A DNA stretch of 64,000 nucleotides from JAJFUV01 sp964561215 (GTDB lineage Bacteria; Acidobacteriota; Terriglobia; Bryobacterales; Bryobacteraceae): NCBI GenBank assembly GCA_964561215.1, contig CAZLOS010000006.1:45105-109104 (forward strand), in the 5' to 3' direction. The translations under genes were made by a program, and so were the position numbers. Under the pieces are notes generated by a model, which saw nothing but the letters and a program-made list of their open reading frames with translations, had not been told where the DNA came from and ran no database searches. Positions 43,988-52,222 of the stretch are shown here, piece after piece (the first letter of the stretch is position 1; each line of letters begins with the position of its first letter).

Positions 43988-45982
43988 ATGAGACGGTTGC
44001 CTGCGACCTTGCTTCTCCTTGCCGGCGCTCTCGCTGCTCAGGACTTGCCAGCGCCGGACTCGGATCTTCGCACCATGCTGCGCAAGCATGTCATTCGGCG
44101 GGCAGCCGAGGTGCTTGAACAAGGAGAGGCGCGGCGCGAGGCGGCGATTCGAGGCGCGGGTTTCGCGGACTATCGCGCCGGTGTGCGCGCGCGACTGCGC
44201 GAAGTGCTGGGGGACATGCCCTTCGGACCGAGCGGGGGCGCGCTCAACGTCCGGGAAATCTCACGGCACGACCGCGGCCAATACCGCATCGAAAACGTCC
44301 TGTACGAATCGCTTCCAGGATGGGACGTGAACGCGACGCTGTTCGTGCCCGATCCGGCGAAGTTCCCGCCGCCATGGCCGGCGATCGTCATTCCGGTGGG
44401 CCACAGCGGCAAGCAGTTTGCCAGCTACCAGATCCCGGCGCAAGTGTTCGCCCGCAGCGGCTACGTCGCGCTGCTGTTCGATCCACCGGGGCAGTCCGGC
44501 GAAAAGCGCCAAGGCAACGATCATTTCCGCGACGGCGTCCGCTGCTACCTGACCGGCTCCACTTCGCAGCGTTTCTTCGTGCTGGACGCGCTGCGCTCCA
44601 TCGATTACCTGGCCACGCGCCGCGACGTCGATATGCGGCACGGAGTGGGCATCACCGGCGTATCGGGCGGAGGCTTCACGGCGCTTTATGCGACTTTGCT
44701 CGACGACCGCATCCGCGCTTCGGGGCCGTCCTGCTTCGCCGCGCCTGAAATCGAGCATCCGGTGAAGGACCTGTATCCGCCGTGTCCCGAGACACTCTCC
44801 TTCGGCATCTACCCGAAAGGATTGGATGCGGTGAGCCTGCTGGCGGCCGCCTGCCCCACGCCGTTGCTCATGATGGCCGGCGCAGAGGACGAGGTCTTCA
44901 AAGCCGAATGGATGAAGCGCATGGCGGCAGACACGGGGCGCGCTTACGCGGCGGCGCAATCGGCCCAGCGCTTCCGGTTTTTCCTCGATGCGGGCGGTCA
45001 CGCCTACAGCGTGGCGCAAGCCATCGAGTTCGTGAAATGGATGGATCGCTGGGTGCGCTCGATGCCCGGCCGCGCGCTGCCCGCGTTTGACGCGGCGAAA
45101 ATCGAGATGGCGCCCGAAAACCTGCTGCGCTCGAATCCGCGTCCCGAGCAGAACATGCTCACCGTGGCGAGAGCCGATGCGGCCCGGTTGGCCGCCACGC
45201 GCAAGGTGGCGGATCTTCGCCGCGCCGCCATGGAAGTGGCTCGCGTTGACCCCGCGTTCATGCCGCGTGTGCTGAGTGCGAAACGCTCCAAGCCGTTCCT
45301 GGTCTGGGCCGACCTGGCGGAGGAGATTCTGCTGAAGGTGGACGCGGACATCGAACTGCCCGCCACGTTCCTCTATCCCGTCAAGCGCGAGACCACCGCG
45401 GGCGGCTTGCTGTACTTCGACGACCGCGGCCGTTGGGCCGACCTGGCGGCCGGCGGCCTTCTCGGGCGCATGAGCGCGTTCCTCTCCCGCGACGGCGTGC
45501 ATCCGGCCGTGCTGACCGTGGATCTGCGCGGATGGGGCGACACGTGTCCAGCCCTGGCCCCGTACGAAGCCGCCGGTTGGGCCGCGCCCGAGCGCTGGCT
45601 GGCCTACACATCGGCCGCGCTGGGCGATCCGGTGCTGGCCATGAGAATACGCGACGGACTGGCTGCGCTGGCCTGGCTCCGCGAGCAGCCGGGCATCGAT
45701 CCCGGACGTATCGTAGTGGGTGGGCGCGGCATGGGCGGCATCGTGGCGTTGCACGTGGCGGCCATCGACGGAAAGCTGCGCGGCGTGTTCGCGCACGAGC
45801 ATCCGGCGAGCTTCCGCATGCTGGCTGAAGCGGCAAGTTGCCAGTGGCCGCACGACGCCTTTCTGCCCGGAGTGCTTCAGCACTACGACGTCCCGGAATT
45901 GATCGCGGGCTTGAAGATGCCCGTGCTCGCCGTCAATCCGCCCGACGCGCTGGTGGACTGGGTGGCGGCCCGCTGGAAGTAG
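43988..45982 (+). CDS. Exported tandem alpha/beta-hydrolase (acetyl-xylan-esterase/dienelactone-hydrolase-like)
   Basis: A 664-residue exported protein with signal peptide 1-18 and two alpha/beta-hydrolase domains. The first (about 90-360) has PVGHSGK, LLFDPPGQSGE, the nucleophile elbow GVSGGG with S226, and a late acid/His region ending DAGGHAYS. The second (about 430-660) keeps the fold (DLRGWGDT), but its elbow reads GGRGMGG, so the nucleophilic serine is missing; EHPASF follows. Only the first domain is expected to be catalytic. Deacetylation of plant polysaccharides is a reasonable guess from relatives. It converges on the DUF4838 gene with 14 bases between stops. Confidence 0.82.
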   Translation: MRRLPATLLLLAGALAAQDLPAPDSDLRTMLRKHVIRRAAEVLEQGEARREAAIRGAGFADYRAGVRARLREVLGDMPFGPSGGALNVREISRHDRGQYRIENVLYESLPGWDVNATLFVPDPAKFPPPWPAIVIPVGHSGKQFASYQIPAQVFARSGYVALLFDPPGQSGEKRQGNDHFRDGVRCYLTGSTSQRFFVLDALRSIDYLATRRDVDMRHGVGITGVSGGGFTALYATLLDDRIRASGPSCFAAPEIEHPVKDLYPPCPETLSFGIYPKGLDAVSLLAAACPTPLLMMAGAEDEVFKAEWMKRMAADTGRAYAAAQSAQRFRFFLDAGGHAYSVAQAIEFVKWMDRWVRSMPGRALPAFDAAKIEMAPENLLRSNPRPEQNMLTVARADAARLAATRKVADLRRAAMEVARVDPAFMPRVLSAKRSKPFLVWADLAEEILLKVDADIELPATFLYPVKRETTAGGLLYFDDRGRWADLAAGGLLGRMSAFLSRDGVHPAVLTVDLRGWGDTCPALAPYEAAGWAAPERWLAYTSAALGDPVLAMRIRDGLAALAWLREQPGIDPGRIVVGGRGMGGIVALHVAAIDGKLRGVFAHEHPASFRMLAEAASCQWPHDAFLPGVLQHYDVPELIAGLKMPVLAVNPPDALVDWVAARWK

Positions 45983-45996
45983 CACCCCACAAATCA

Positions 45997-48072
45997 TCAG
46001 TTGTGCTTGCTCGCGAATCTCGCGCGCAGCTTCTCGTACAGCGGGCGCATCTGCGTGCGCGCCAGGCCGTCCTTCGCGCTGACGTGCGGTCCGGCGGCGT
46101 CGAAATCGAACGGCACGTAATAAGTCGCCAGCGAATTCGCCGTGGCTTCGAGGTCCCGCCACGCCGCGTCGCGCCCGGCGGTCTGCCCGAGCCGGTCGGC
46201 TTCATACAGCCGCGCCAGGGCCCAGTAGAATCGGAACGAATCGTCTCCATAGCGGAAGGCGCGCGCATCCTCCTCCAGGCGGAGGCGGATCTCCAGCGGC
46301 GTCTCCACGCGCATGGCGCGATCGAGCGCAGCCTTGGCTTCGTCGAGCAAGCGCAGCGATTCCCGCGGGCCCACCGCCAGCCCGTCCTCGGCCGACAGAT
46401 GCTTCAGGGTGAACAGCGGCTTCGTGGGCCTCTGGCCGTCCCAGTTGCGCAGCACACCGTTGACGCTCGGCTGATACCAGCTCCTCCATGCCGTGATGTT
46501 CGCGTAAGCGGCTTCCAGCTTGTCATAGAACGTGCGCGCCTCCGCGGAGGCAGGCCCATAGTAAAGCCGCAGATACTCGTCCTTGATCTTTTCAACCGGC
46601 GCGTGAGCGTCCCATGAGAGGCGCGCGAACAGGACCTGCGTGAGCGCGCGCGGCCCCCACAACGCCATGGGTATGTGCATGTAGCTCATGCCGGTGACGC
46701 CGATGCGATGGTAAAAAGCGAAGTCCGCGCCCATGGTGCGCGAAAACAGGAGCGGCAGGTCCTCGAATTTCGAGACGTTGTAGTACTCGACCACGGCCAG
46801 CGGAAAGCGCTTTGAAACGCGCCCCCACTCACTGACCGTGCGCGCGTACTTTTCATTCAACTCCGTGCATTCCCGGCTCTCCAACGTGTGCGCGTAGCAG
46901 CGGTTGATGGGCGCGTAGAGGCTGAAGTCCTTGCCGCTCGAGAGCAGTTCCGGAATCTCGCGCGAGGGGCCGCCGAGCGACGGCGTACCCTCGTAAGCCA
47001 CCAGGGCCATGCCGATGTCGCGCGGCATTTTACCCGAGGCGACGGCGGCGGCGGCCTCGCGGCGGATGCGCGCCATCAGGTGCAGGTAGCGGTCCGCGTC
47101 GTTGCCCAGTGCGCGGCAGCGCGGGCATTGACACCAACCGGCCCAGGTGTCGAAGAGCCAGACGTTCTGGTAGTCCGTCCAGCGCCAGTCGGAGGCCAGG
47201 TGCTCAACCACGCTGCGCGCCACGTAGGCAGCCGCTTCGTCGTTCGATACACAGAACTGATAGCGGTAAGCGTTCTTGCGCTCGCGCTTGCCGTTCACTT
47301 CCGCGAACCAGTCCGGATGCTCTTCGAACAGCGTCTTCCCGCTGGCCATGGGCTTGTCCGGATCGAGCACCTGTTCGAGGATGTGCCCGCCCGACAGCAG
47401 CACGAAGCCCAGCTTCTTCATCAGATGGTACGAGCGCGGACAATACGCCCACATGTTGAGGCGGTTGCGCGCCATCCACTGGAAAACCTGCACGGATTCC
47501 ATGCTGTCGGCGGCGGCATGGAATCCGCGGAACAATGGGAAGTCCGGCGCGGATTGGATGTTCCATCCAGACAGGGTTACGGAGGTGCGTTCCGCCGGCG
47601 CGACCTCGCCGTTCGTGCCGGGCGCGTACCACCGCCATCCGAGCTGATCGAGGAAGGCGTAGACGGCGTAGAGCGTGCCCGCGCGCCCGCCGCCGGTGAG
47701 GTACAGGACATCGCGCCCGTCGCGCTTCACGCTGCGGATTGCATACGCCTGCGCATTCTGGAAATGGACTCCCGCCTCGCGCACGGCGGTGCCCACCACG
47801 ATGGCCGGGCCGGTTGCCGGCACTTTCTCCACGAATCGGAACTGCAGCTTCGGAGCCGTGCGTTCGAGGAAACTCTTCAGTTCAGTGGCTGCGAACGCCG
47901 TGGTGCAGCGCTCCGCGTCGAGGCCGTCCTTCTGCCAGTCGACCTGAGATTCCCCGACCGCCCAATAGCGAACCAGCCGGGCGGCGCCCTCGTAGGGCAC
48001 CACGACGGCGATCTGGTTGGATTGGGCAAACGCCGTGGCGGCAAGGAATGCGACAAGCAGGCATCGAATCAT
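45997..48072 (-). CDS. Exported DUF4838 / alpha-glucuronidase-N-like protein
   Basis: A 691-residue exported protein: signal peptide 1-17 (MIRCLLVAFLAATAFAQ). About 30-150 resemble the glycosyl-hydrolase-67/alpha-glucuronidase N-terminal domain (FAATELKSFLERTAP, YAVYAFLDQLGWRWYAPG). Residues about 200-480 match DUF4838 (NRLNMWAYCPRS, WLFDTWAGWCQCPRCRALGNDADRYL, where a CxC..C cluster may bind metal). A C-terminal helical part follows. It is presumed to act on plant or bacterial polysaccharides; the activity is unproven. The ATG at 48072 is chosen for the signal peptide. The gene is divergent from the GH9 gene across the restriction-modification cassette. Confidence 0.82.
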   Translation of the reverse strand: MIRCLLVAFLAATAFAQSNQIAVVVPYEGAARLVRYWAVGESQVDWQKDGLDAERCTTAFAATELKSFLERTAPKLQFRFVEKVPATGPAIVVGTAVREAGVHFQNAQAYAIRSVKRDGRDVLYLTGGGRAGTLYAVYAFLDQLGWRWYAPGTNGEVAPAERTSVTLSGWNIQSAPDFPLFRGFHAAADSMESVQVFQWMARNRLNMWAYCPRSYHLMKKLGFVLLSGGHILEQVLDPDKPMASGKTLFEEHPDWFAEVNGKRERKNAYRYQFCVSNDEAAAYVARSVVEHLASDWRWTDYQNVWLFDTWAGWCQCPRCRALGNDADRYLHLMARIRREAAAAVASGKMPRDIGMALVAYEGTPSLGGPSREIPELLSSGKDFSLYAPINRCYAHTLESRECTELNEKYARTVSEWGRVSKRFPLAVVEYYNVSKFEDLPLLFSRTMGADFAFYHRIGVTGMSYMHIPMALWGPRALTQVLFARLSWDAHAPVEKIKDEYLRLYYGPASAEARTFYDKLEAAYANITAWRSWYQPSVNGVLRNWDGQRPTKPLFTLKHLSAEDGLAVGPRESLRLLDEAKAALDRAMRVETPLEIRLRLEEDARAFRYGDDSFRFYWALARLYEADRLGQTAGRDAAWRDLEATANSLATYYVPFDFDAAGPHVSAKDGLARTQMRPLYEKLRARFASKHN

Positions 48073-48091
48073 AGAAAACCATGGTATTGCG

Positions 48092-48127
48092 ATTTGACGC
48101 CCCACTGCGCGATTTGATGCGATCAAT
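48092..48127. repeat. Left copy of imperfect 36-bp direct repeat flanking the RM cassette
   Basis: Begins ATTTGACGC and ends GATTTGATGCGATCAAT. Aligned without gaps to 50392-50427 it matches at 26 of 36 positions, with the first nine bases identical. It also carries an internal near-repeat (GCGATTTGACGC / GCGATTTGATGC, 20 bases apart). The rest of 48073-48206 holds no gene. Confidence 0.5.
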
Positions 48128-48206
48128 CCCGAGGACACGCTAAGTGAGGCTGTAACGCGTACCCCTTGGTTTTCGGCGGATGGGAGTTCAGGGATGGCGC
48201 AGCCTG

Positions 48207-48920
48207 TCAGGAACTCTTTGAATAGAGTCTCTTCTGGAGTCCTGACCGGAACCATTTAATGCAGGTCGCTAGGTCGTCTGTCCAGAAATCATCGGGATGC
48301 TCCGGTACGGGTTGGAAGATCTCGATCTGGTTGGCGCCCTTTTTACTGGGCAAGAGCCAGCTGCCAACCGTAAAGACAAAGCGGTTCCAGTCGCCCGTTG
48401 AAGGCTGCATGTTGACGGCAAGAATATCAAAGTCGCCAAAGCGATAAGGACGAGTTTCCTCGCCATTCTTGTTGCCGCTGCGCGTCTTTTGTACTTCGAC
48501 GACGTACATCTTCCCAGGTGGACAAACGAGAGCAGCGCGAGATCGTTTCGCGTACTCTTTCGGAACGCTCTTTTCTTTTCGTTGCAGCTTTACCTGGATC
48601 TGAACGCGCGTGCTGGAACGCTCAAGCGCAAAGTCGTATGGCTGATCGCCGACGATCTCTACAGACTGCCATCCCGCCCGAAGCACCGGTGGGAGGATCC
48701 TTTGCTTGAACACCGCCTCGGCAAGAATACCGCGGATTCCCCGTTGGGTCAGATCGCTTGAACGAGCAATTGCCGTCAGGATGTCTTCCGCAGTCGTACC
48801 CCACTCTTTCTCAAGTGGATGCAGGGGGAGATGTCTTCGCAAGTAATCGAGAACAATACATTTGTCTTGATCATTTAGTCTCTTGACCAGTTCACATACT
48901 TTATCTGTCCGTTTGCTCAT
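48207..48920 (-). CDS. Type II restriction endonuclease-like protein
   Basis: A 237-residue protein with a probable PD-(D/E)xK nuclease core: E68 in the GILAEAVF helix, D96 in PYDFALE, then the strand VQIQVK with Q109-V110-K111 in place of the usual ExK, a variant known in several nuclease families. No family name can be assigned by eye. Its gene overlaps that of a helix-turn-helix protein (ATGA) and is divergent from a DNA methyltransferase, the classical layout of a compact type II system; that context is the main support. Base composition is more AT-rich than the flanks, suggesting transfer. Recognition sequence unknown. Confidence 0.68.
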   Translation of the reverse strand: MSKRTDKVCELVKRLNDQDKCIVLDYLRRHLPLHPLEKEWGTTAEDILTAIARSSDLTQRGIRGILAEAVFKQRILPPVLRAGWQSVEIVGDQPYDFALERSSTRVQIQVKLQRKEKSVPKEYAKRSRAALVCPPGKMYVVEVQKTRSGNKNGEETRPYRFGDFDILAVNMQPSTGDWNRFVFTVGSWLLPSKKGANQIEIFQPVPEHPDDFWTDDLATCIKWFRSGLQKRLYSKSS

Positions 48921-49117
48921 TTACGCGGTCTTCCAGCCGGGTCAGGAGTAAAGTCTTCGACATCTTTTCGCCGAACCAGAAGCCGTCCTCCGACCTTGAT
49001 GGTTGCAAGGCGACCCTTCTTCACCAGAAGCGCTATTGCCTGCCTCGACACGCCGCGAAGTCTTGCAGCTTCAGCCTGAGATATCCACTCGTTCAGCTCG
49101 GGGAAAAGAGTTGACAT
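48917..49117 (-). CDS. Helix-turn-helix (excisionase/MerR-type) DNA-binding protein
   Basis: A 66-residue protein consisting of one winged helix-turn-helix: WISQAEAARLRGVSRQAIALLVKKG, then RLATIKVGGRLLVRRKDVEDF, the HTH_17/excisionase pattern. It is encoded just before the endonuclease with a 4-base overlap, where many type II systems have a controller (C) protein, but C proteins are normally Xre-type. A TTG at 49123 is an alternative start. A short palindrome covers its start codon, so autoregulation is plausible. Confidence 0.75.
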   Translation of the reverse strand: MSTLFPELNEWISQAEAARLRGVSRQAIALLVKKGRLATIKVGGRLLVRRKDVEDFTPDPAGRPRK

Positions 49118-49123
49118 TGTCAA
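49111..49123. promoter_or_regulatory. Palindrome over the HTH start codon, candidate operator
   Basis: TTGACA-T-TGTCAA is a perfect 6-bp inverted repeat around one central base. It overlaps the first codons of the HTH gene and lies 6 bases before the methyltransferase ATG. The two divergent starts are only 12 bases apart, so any promoter must lie in this segment or inside the genes; a protein bound here would control both directions. Confidence 0.45.
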
Positions 49124-49129
49124 GTTATT

Positions 49130-50194
49130 ATGCTAATGTTAAATCACGCACAATTATATCGACTAATGAAAGGAAGCGCCGCACATACTGCCATTCCTGC
49201 AGCCGACCCGTTCGGGTCGTTTGCGGACGAGCCTGTTTACCGGACCTCGCGTGGAGTAGCACTTCTGGGAGATTCCCGAGAACTGCTTGCTCGTATTCCA
49301 ACCAGCAGCGTCAATTTGGTTTTTACATCGCCGCCCTATGCGCTGCACTTCATGAAAGAGTATGGAAATGCGCACAAGCGCGATTACGTCCAGTGGTTCA
49401 TTCCATTTGCGAGAGAGATCCTACGAATTCTGAAGGATGATGGTAGCTTCGTTTTGAACATCGGTGGGAGCTACAACAAAGGGACCCCCACCCGTTCGCT
49501 ATACCACTTCCACCTCCTGATCGCTCTTGTTGAACAGGTCGGGTTTCACTTAGCCCAGGAATGCTTTTGGTACAACCCTGCAAAGATGCCAATGCCCGCC
49601 GAATGGGTGACGGTCAGACGAGTAAGAATTAAGGATTCAGTCGAGTACGTGTGGTGGTTGTCAAAGACACCATGGCCCAAAGCAAGCAATCTGCAAGTGC
49701 TCAAGGACTACAGCCCTGACATGATTCGGTTGAACCGTCGCGGAGTCAAACCGACTGTGCGACCGTCCGGGCATGTCATCCGCGATTCCTTCGACAGTGT
49801 CGGTGCCGGAGGCGCCATTCCGGGCAACGTCGTCGAGGATTCGCTGCCAGAGGACTTCTTCCCTGTTCCTGAAGCGATGCTCAAGTTCGGTAACAACGCC
49901 GCGAACGACGACTACGCCAAGCGCACGAAGCGACTAGGATTGAAGATGCACCCCGCCCGGTTTCCAGCTGCGCTGCCTGAGTTCTTTATCAGGCTTCTTA
50001 CCGAGGATGGTGATCTTGTGGTCGATCCCTTCGCCGGCTCAAATACCACAGGCGTGGTGGCTGAAAACCTTGGTCGGCGATGGATCGCTATCGAGCAGGT
50101 GTCTGCGTATCTGGAGGCCAGCCGAGTACGATTCGAACAGACGAGCAGCAGCAAGTCTCCCACAAAAGAAGCCGGCCAGGCTGAATTATTCTGA
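49130..50194 (+). CDS. DNA methyltransferase, amino (N4-C or N6-A) type, beta-class order
   Basis: A 354-residue site-specific DNA methyltransferase. Catalytic motif IV TSPPY (66-70) comes before the SAM-binding motif I DPFAGSNTTG (299-308), the motif order of beta-class amino-methyltransferases; SPPY is more usual for N4-cytosine than N6-adenine enzymes. The variable region between (about 150-280) would hold the target recognition domain. It is divergent from the HTH-endonuclease pair and protects host DNA from the nuclease. The start is uncertain: ATGs at 49130, 49136 and 49166 are in frame with no clear ribosome-binding site. Bases 50195-50391 contain no gene. Confidence 0.88.
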   Translation: MLMLNHAQLYRLMKGSAAHTAIPAADPFGSFADEPVYRTSRGVALLGDSRELLARIPTSSVNLVFTSPPYALHFMKEYGNAHKRDYVQWFIPFAREILRILKDDGSFVLNIGGSYNKGTPTRSLYHFHLLIALVEQVGFHLAQECFWYNPAKMPMPAEWVTVRRVRIKDSVEYVWWLSKTPWPKASNLQVLKDYSPDMIRLNRRGVKPTVRPSGHVIRDSFDSVGAGGAIPGNVVEDSLPEDFFPVPEAMLKFGNNAANDDYAKRTKRLGLKMHPARFPAALPEFFIRLLTEDGDLVVDPFAGSNTTGVVAENLGRRWIAIEQVSAYLEASRVRFEQTSSSKSPTKEAGQAELF

Positions 50195-50391
50195 GGGACC
50201 TCGTCTTTGCCAGTTCGCGTACAATCAGCTGGTTGCTCTGCACTGTCGGCTCTTTCCCCCTAGTGTCCACGGACCTCAAGCCTTCGGTTGCTTTCCCATT
50301 GGAACATTCGGTTACACTTTGGGGCAATGGGAAGACCGCATGCGATTCGGAGTCTCCCATCCCTTAGAGGCCAACTGCGTGCCTCGCCACC

Positions 50392-50427
50392 ATTTGACGC
50401 CTCCTCGGACGATCTGATGTGATCGAC
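50392..50427. repeat. Right copy of imperfect 36-bp direct repeat flanking the RM cassette
   Basis: Begins ATTTGACGC and ends GATCTGATGTGATCGAC, 26 of 36 matches to 48092-48127 in the same orientation. It ends 9 bases before the GH9 ATG, so it could also be a regulatory motif of that gene. Confidence 0.5.
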
Positions 50428-50436
50428 ACTGAAGAT

Positions 50437-52218
50437 ATGGATCGCCGCACTTTTCTTACCGGAGCCGGGGCCGGCGTTGCGTTCGCGGCCCGCGCTCAGA
50501 ACCAGCCGAAAAAGCAGTTCGTCGAAGAACGGGTCGAGCGCATCACCGCGCCTCCCAAGCCTGCCCTCGCTATCAATCACCTCGGCTTTCTGCCGGGCGG
50601 CAAGAAAATCGTGATCTTCCGCCTTACCGGCGAGGCGCCCGAGGAATTCGTGCTTCGCGACATCGGCTCGCAGCCAAAGCCTCCCGAATTGCACCGGCGC
50701 TTCACGCGCGTTACTTCGGATCTGGGCGATTGCCTGGTCGGCGATTTCAGCGACATCGAGCGGCCCGGCATGTACCAGGTGACGGCCGGAACGGAGAAGT
50801 CCGTGCCGTTCTTCATCCGGGACGATGTCTGGCAGCGCACTCTCGTGAAGGCGGTGGGCTACATACATTCCCAGCGCTGTGGCCAGGAAGTCCCGAACGT
50901 GCATCCGGCCTGCCACCTGGACGACGCGCGACGGCGCGACACCGGCGAACACATCGACACCACCGGCGGCTGGCACGACGCGGGCGACCTGCGCAAGTGG
51001 GTGAGCGCCACCATCCTCAACGGAATTGCGCTCATCGGGCTGACGCGCAGCCTCGGGGACAAGTGGGACGCCGCGGGAAGCGGGTTGAAGACGCTGCTCG
51101 ACGAGGCGCGCTGGGGCAACACCTACTTTCTGAAGATGCAGGACAAAGACGGCCGCGTGTGGAATGATGTGGCCGGCGGCGTCAACGGCGACAACAGCGA
51201 CAACCACTGGACCGACAACCAAACCGGAACGCCCGACGACCGCTACATCAATCCGGCCAAGCCAGCCTCGGTGCAGGCGCTGTTCACACTCTTCGAAGGC
51301 ATGATGGCCAACGCGTTCGGCGACGTCGACGCAGCCTACGGGCAGCAATGCCTGCATGCGGCTTTGCGCTGTTGGGACGCGGCCAACCGCTTCGGCGGCA
51401 CGGGCGACCTGGCGTGGTGGGCGATGGCGGCTGCCGAACTGGACCGCGCCACCGGTGGCGTTAAATATCGTAATTACGCCATCAACTTCGGCTCGCAGAT
51501 CGTTTCGCTGCAGAACACTGAATTCTCCAACGGGCAGAAACTGGTGCGCGGATGGTTCCGCGCCTCGGGCAACAGCCCGGAGCCTTACGTCGACGTTGTG
51601 CACGGCGCACTACCCGTCCTGGCACTGCTCAGATTGATAGAAGCATATCCGAATGTCGAAGAGGCGGAGGCCTGGCGCGACGCAGTCAAGCGGCATCTGG
51701 ACGAATACGTGATGCCCATGGCCGCGCGATCGCCGTATCGCATCGTGCCGTTCGGCATCTTCCGGGGCTCGCCATCGCCGGAACTCTACCGGCCGCTGGA
51801 GGGCAAGCTGACCTACCGCTACTTCATGCCTGTGCGGCACACGGATTGGTGGGTGGGCACCACCAGCCACCTGGAAAGTTACGCCTACGCGCTCTCGCTT
51901 GCCGCGAAGGTCCTCGGCAAGCGCGCGTACCGGGACCTGGCTTTGAGACAGCTCGAATGGGTGATGGGCGCCAACCCGTTCGGGGCCTGCCTGATGACGG
52001 GCGAGGGGATGCGCAATCCGTATCCGCACTCGCGTTTCGTGGGGCTCATTCCCGGTGGCATTATGAACGGCATCGCCGGCAACACGCGCGACGAGCCGAT
52101 CCTGGATATCGAGAACGGCTTCGATTGGCGCACCACCGAATACTGGACGCCGCACAATGCCTATTACATCCAGGCGGTTGCCTCGCTTGCCGCCATGCGT
52201 GCCGCGTTTGAATCGTAA
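50437..52218 (+). CDS. Tat-exported GH9 glycosidase with N-terminal Ig-like domain
   Basis: A 593-residue inverting GH9 enzyme (endoglucanase family). The leader MDRRTFLTGAGAGVAFAARA is a Tat signal. Residues about 40-130 form the cellulase N-terminal Ig-like domain (INHLGFLPGGKKIVIF, FSDIERPGMYQV). The (alpha/alpha)6 barrel follows, with catalytic base pair D181/D184 in GGWHDAGDLRKW and acid E568 in TTEYWTPHN. The usual TENEIAINWN ending is replaced by TTEYWTPHNAYYI, so it belongs to a divergent GH9 branch and cellulose may not be the substrate. The ATG at 50437 is chosen for the Tat motif. Confidence 0.87.
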   Translation: MDRRTFLTGAGAGVAFAARAQNQPKKQFVEERVERITAPPKPALAINHLGFLPGGKKIVIFRLTGEAPEEFVLRDIGSQPKPPELHRRFTRVTSDLGDCLVGDFSDIERPGMYQVTAGTEKSVPFFIRDDVWQRTLVKAVGYIHSQRCGQEVPNVHPACHLDDARRRDTGEHIDTTGGWHDAGDLRKWVSATILNGIALIGLTRSLGDKWDAAGSGLKTLLDEARWGNTYFLKMQDKDGRVWNDVAGGVNGDNSDNHWTDNQTGTPDDRYINPAKPASVQALFTLFEGMMANAFGDVDAAYGQQCLHAALRCWDAANRFGGTGDLAWWAMAAAELDRATGGVKYRNYAINFGSQIVSLQNTEFSNGQKLVRGWFRASGNSPEPYVDVVHGALPVLALLRLIEAYPNVEEAEAWRDAVKRHLDEYVMPMAARSPYRIVPFGIFRGSPSPELYRPLEGKLTYRYFMPVRHTDWWVGTTSHLESYAYALSLAAKVLGKRAYRDLALRQLEWVMGANPFGACLMTGEGMRNPYPHSRFVGLIPGGIMNGIAGNTRDEPILDIENGFDWRTTEYWTPHNAYYIQAVASLAAMRAAFES

Positions 52219-52222
52219 GATA

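Noticed and set aside
44261..46162. 633-codon minus-strand frame
   Set aside because: Antisense to the tandem alpha/beta-hydrolase gene; biased composition only.
50260..51603. 447-codon minus-strand frame
   Set aside because: Antisense to GH9; no motif.
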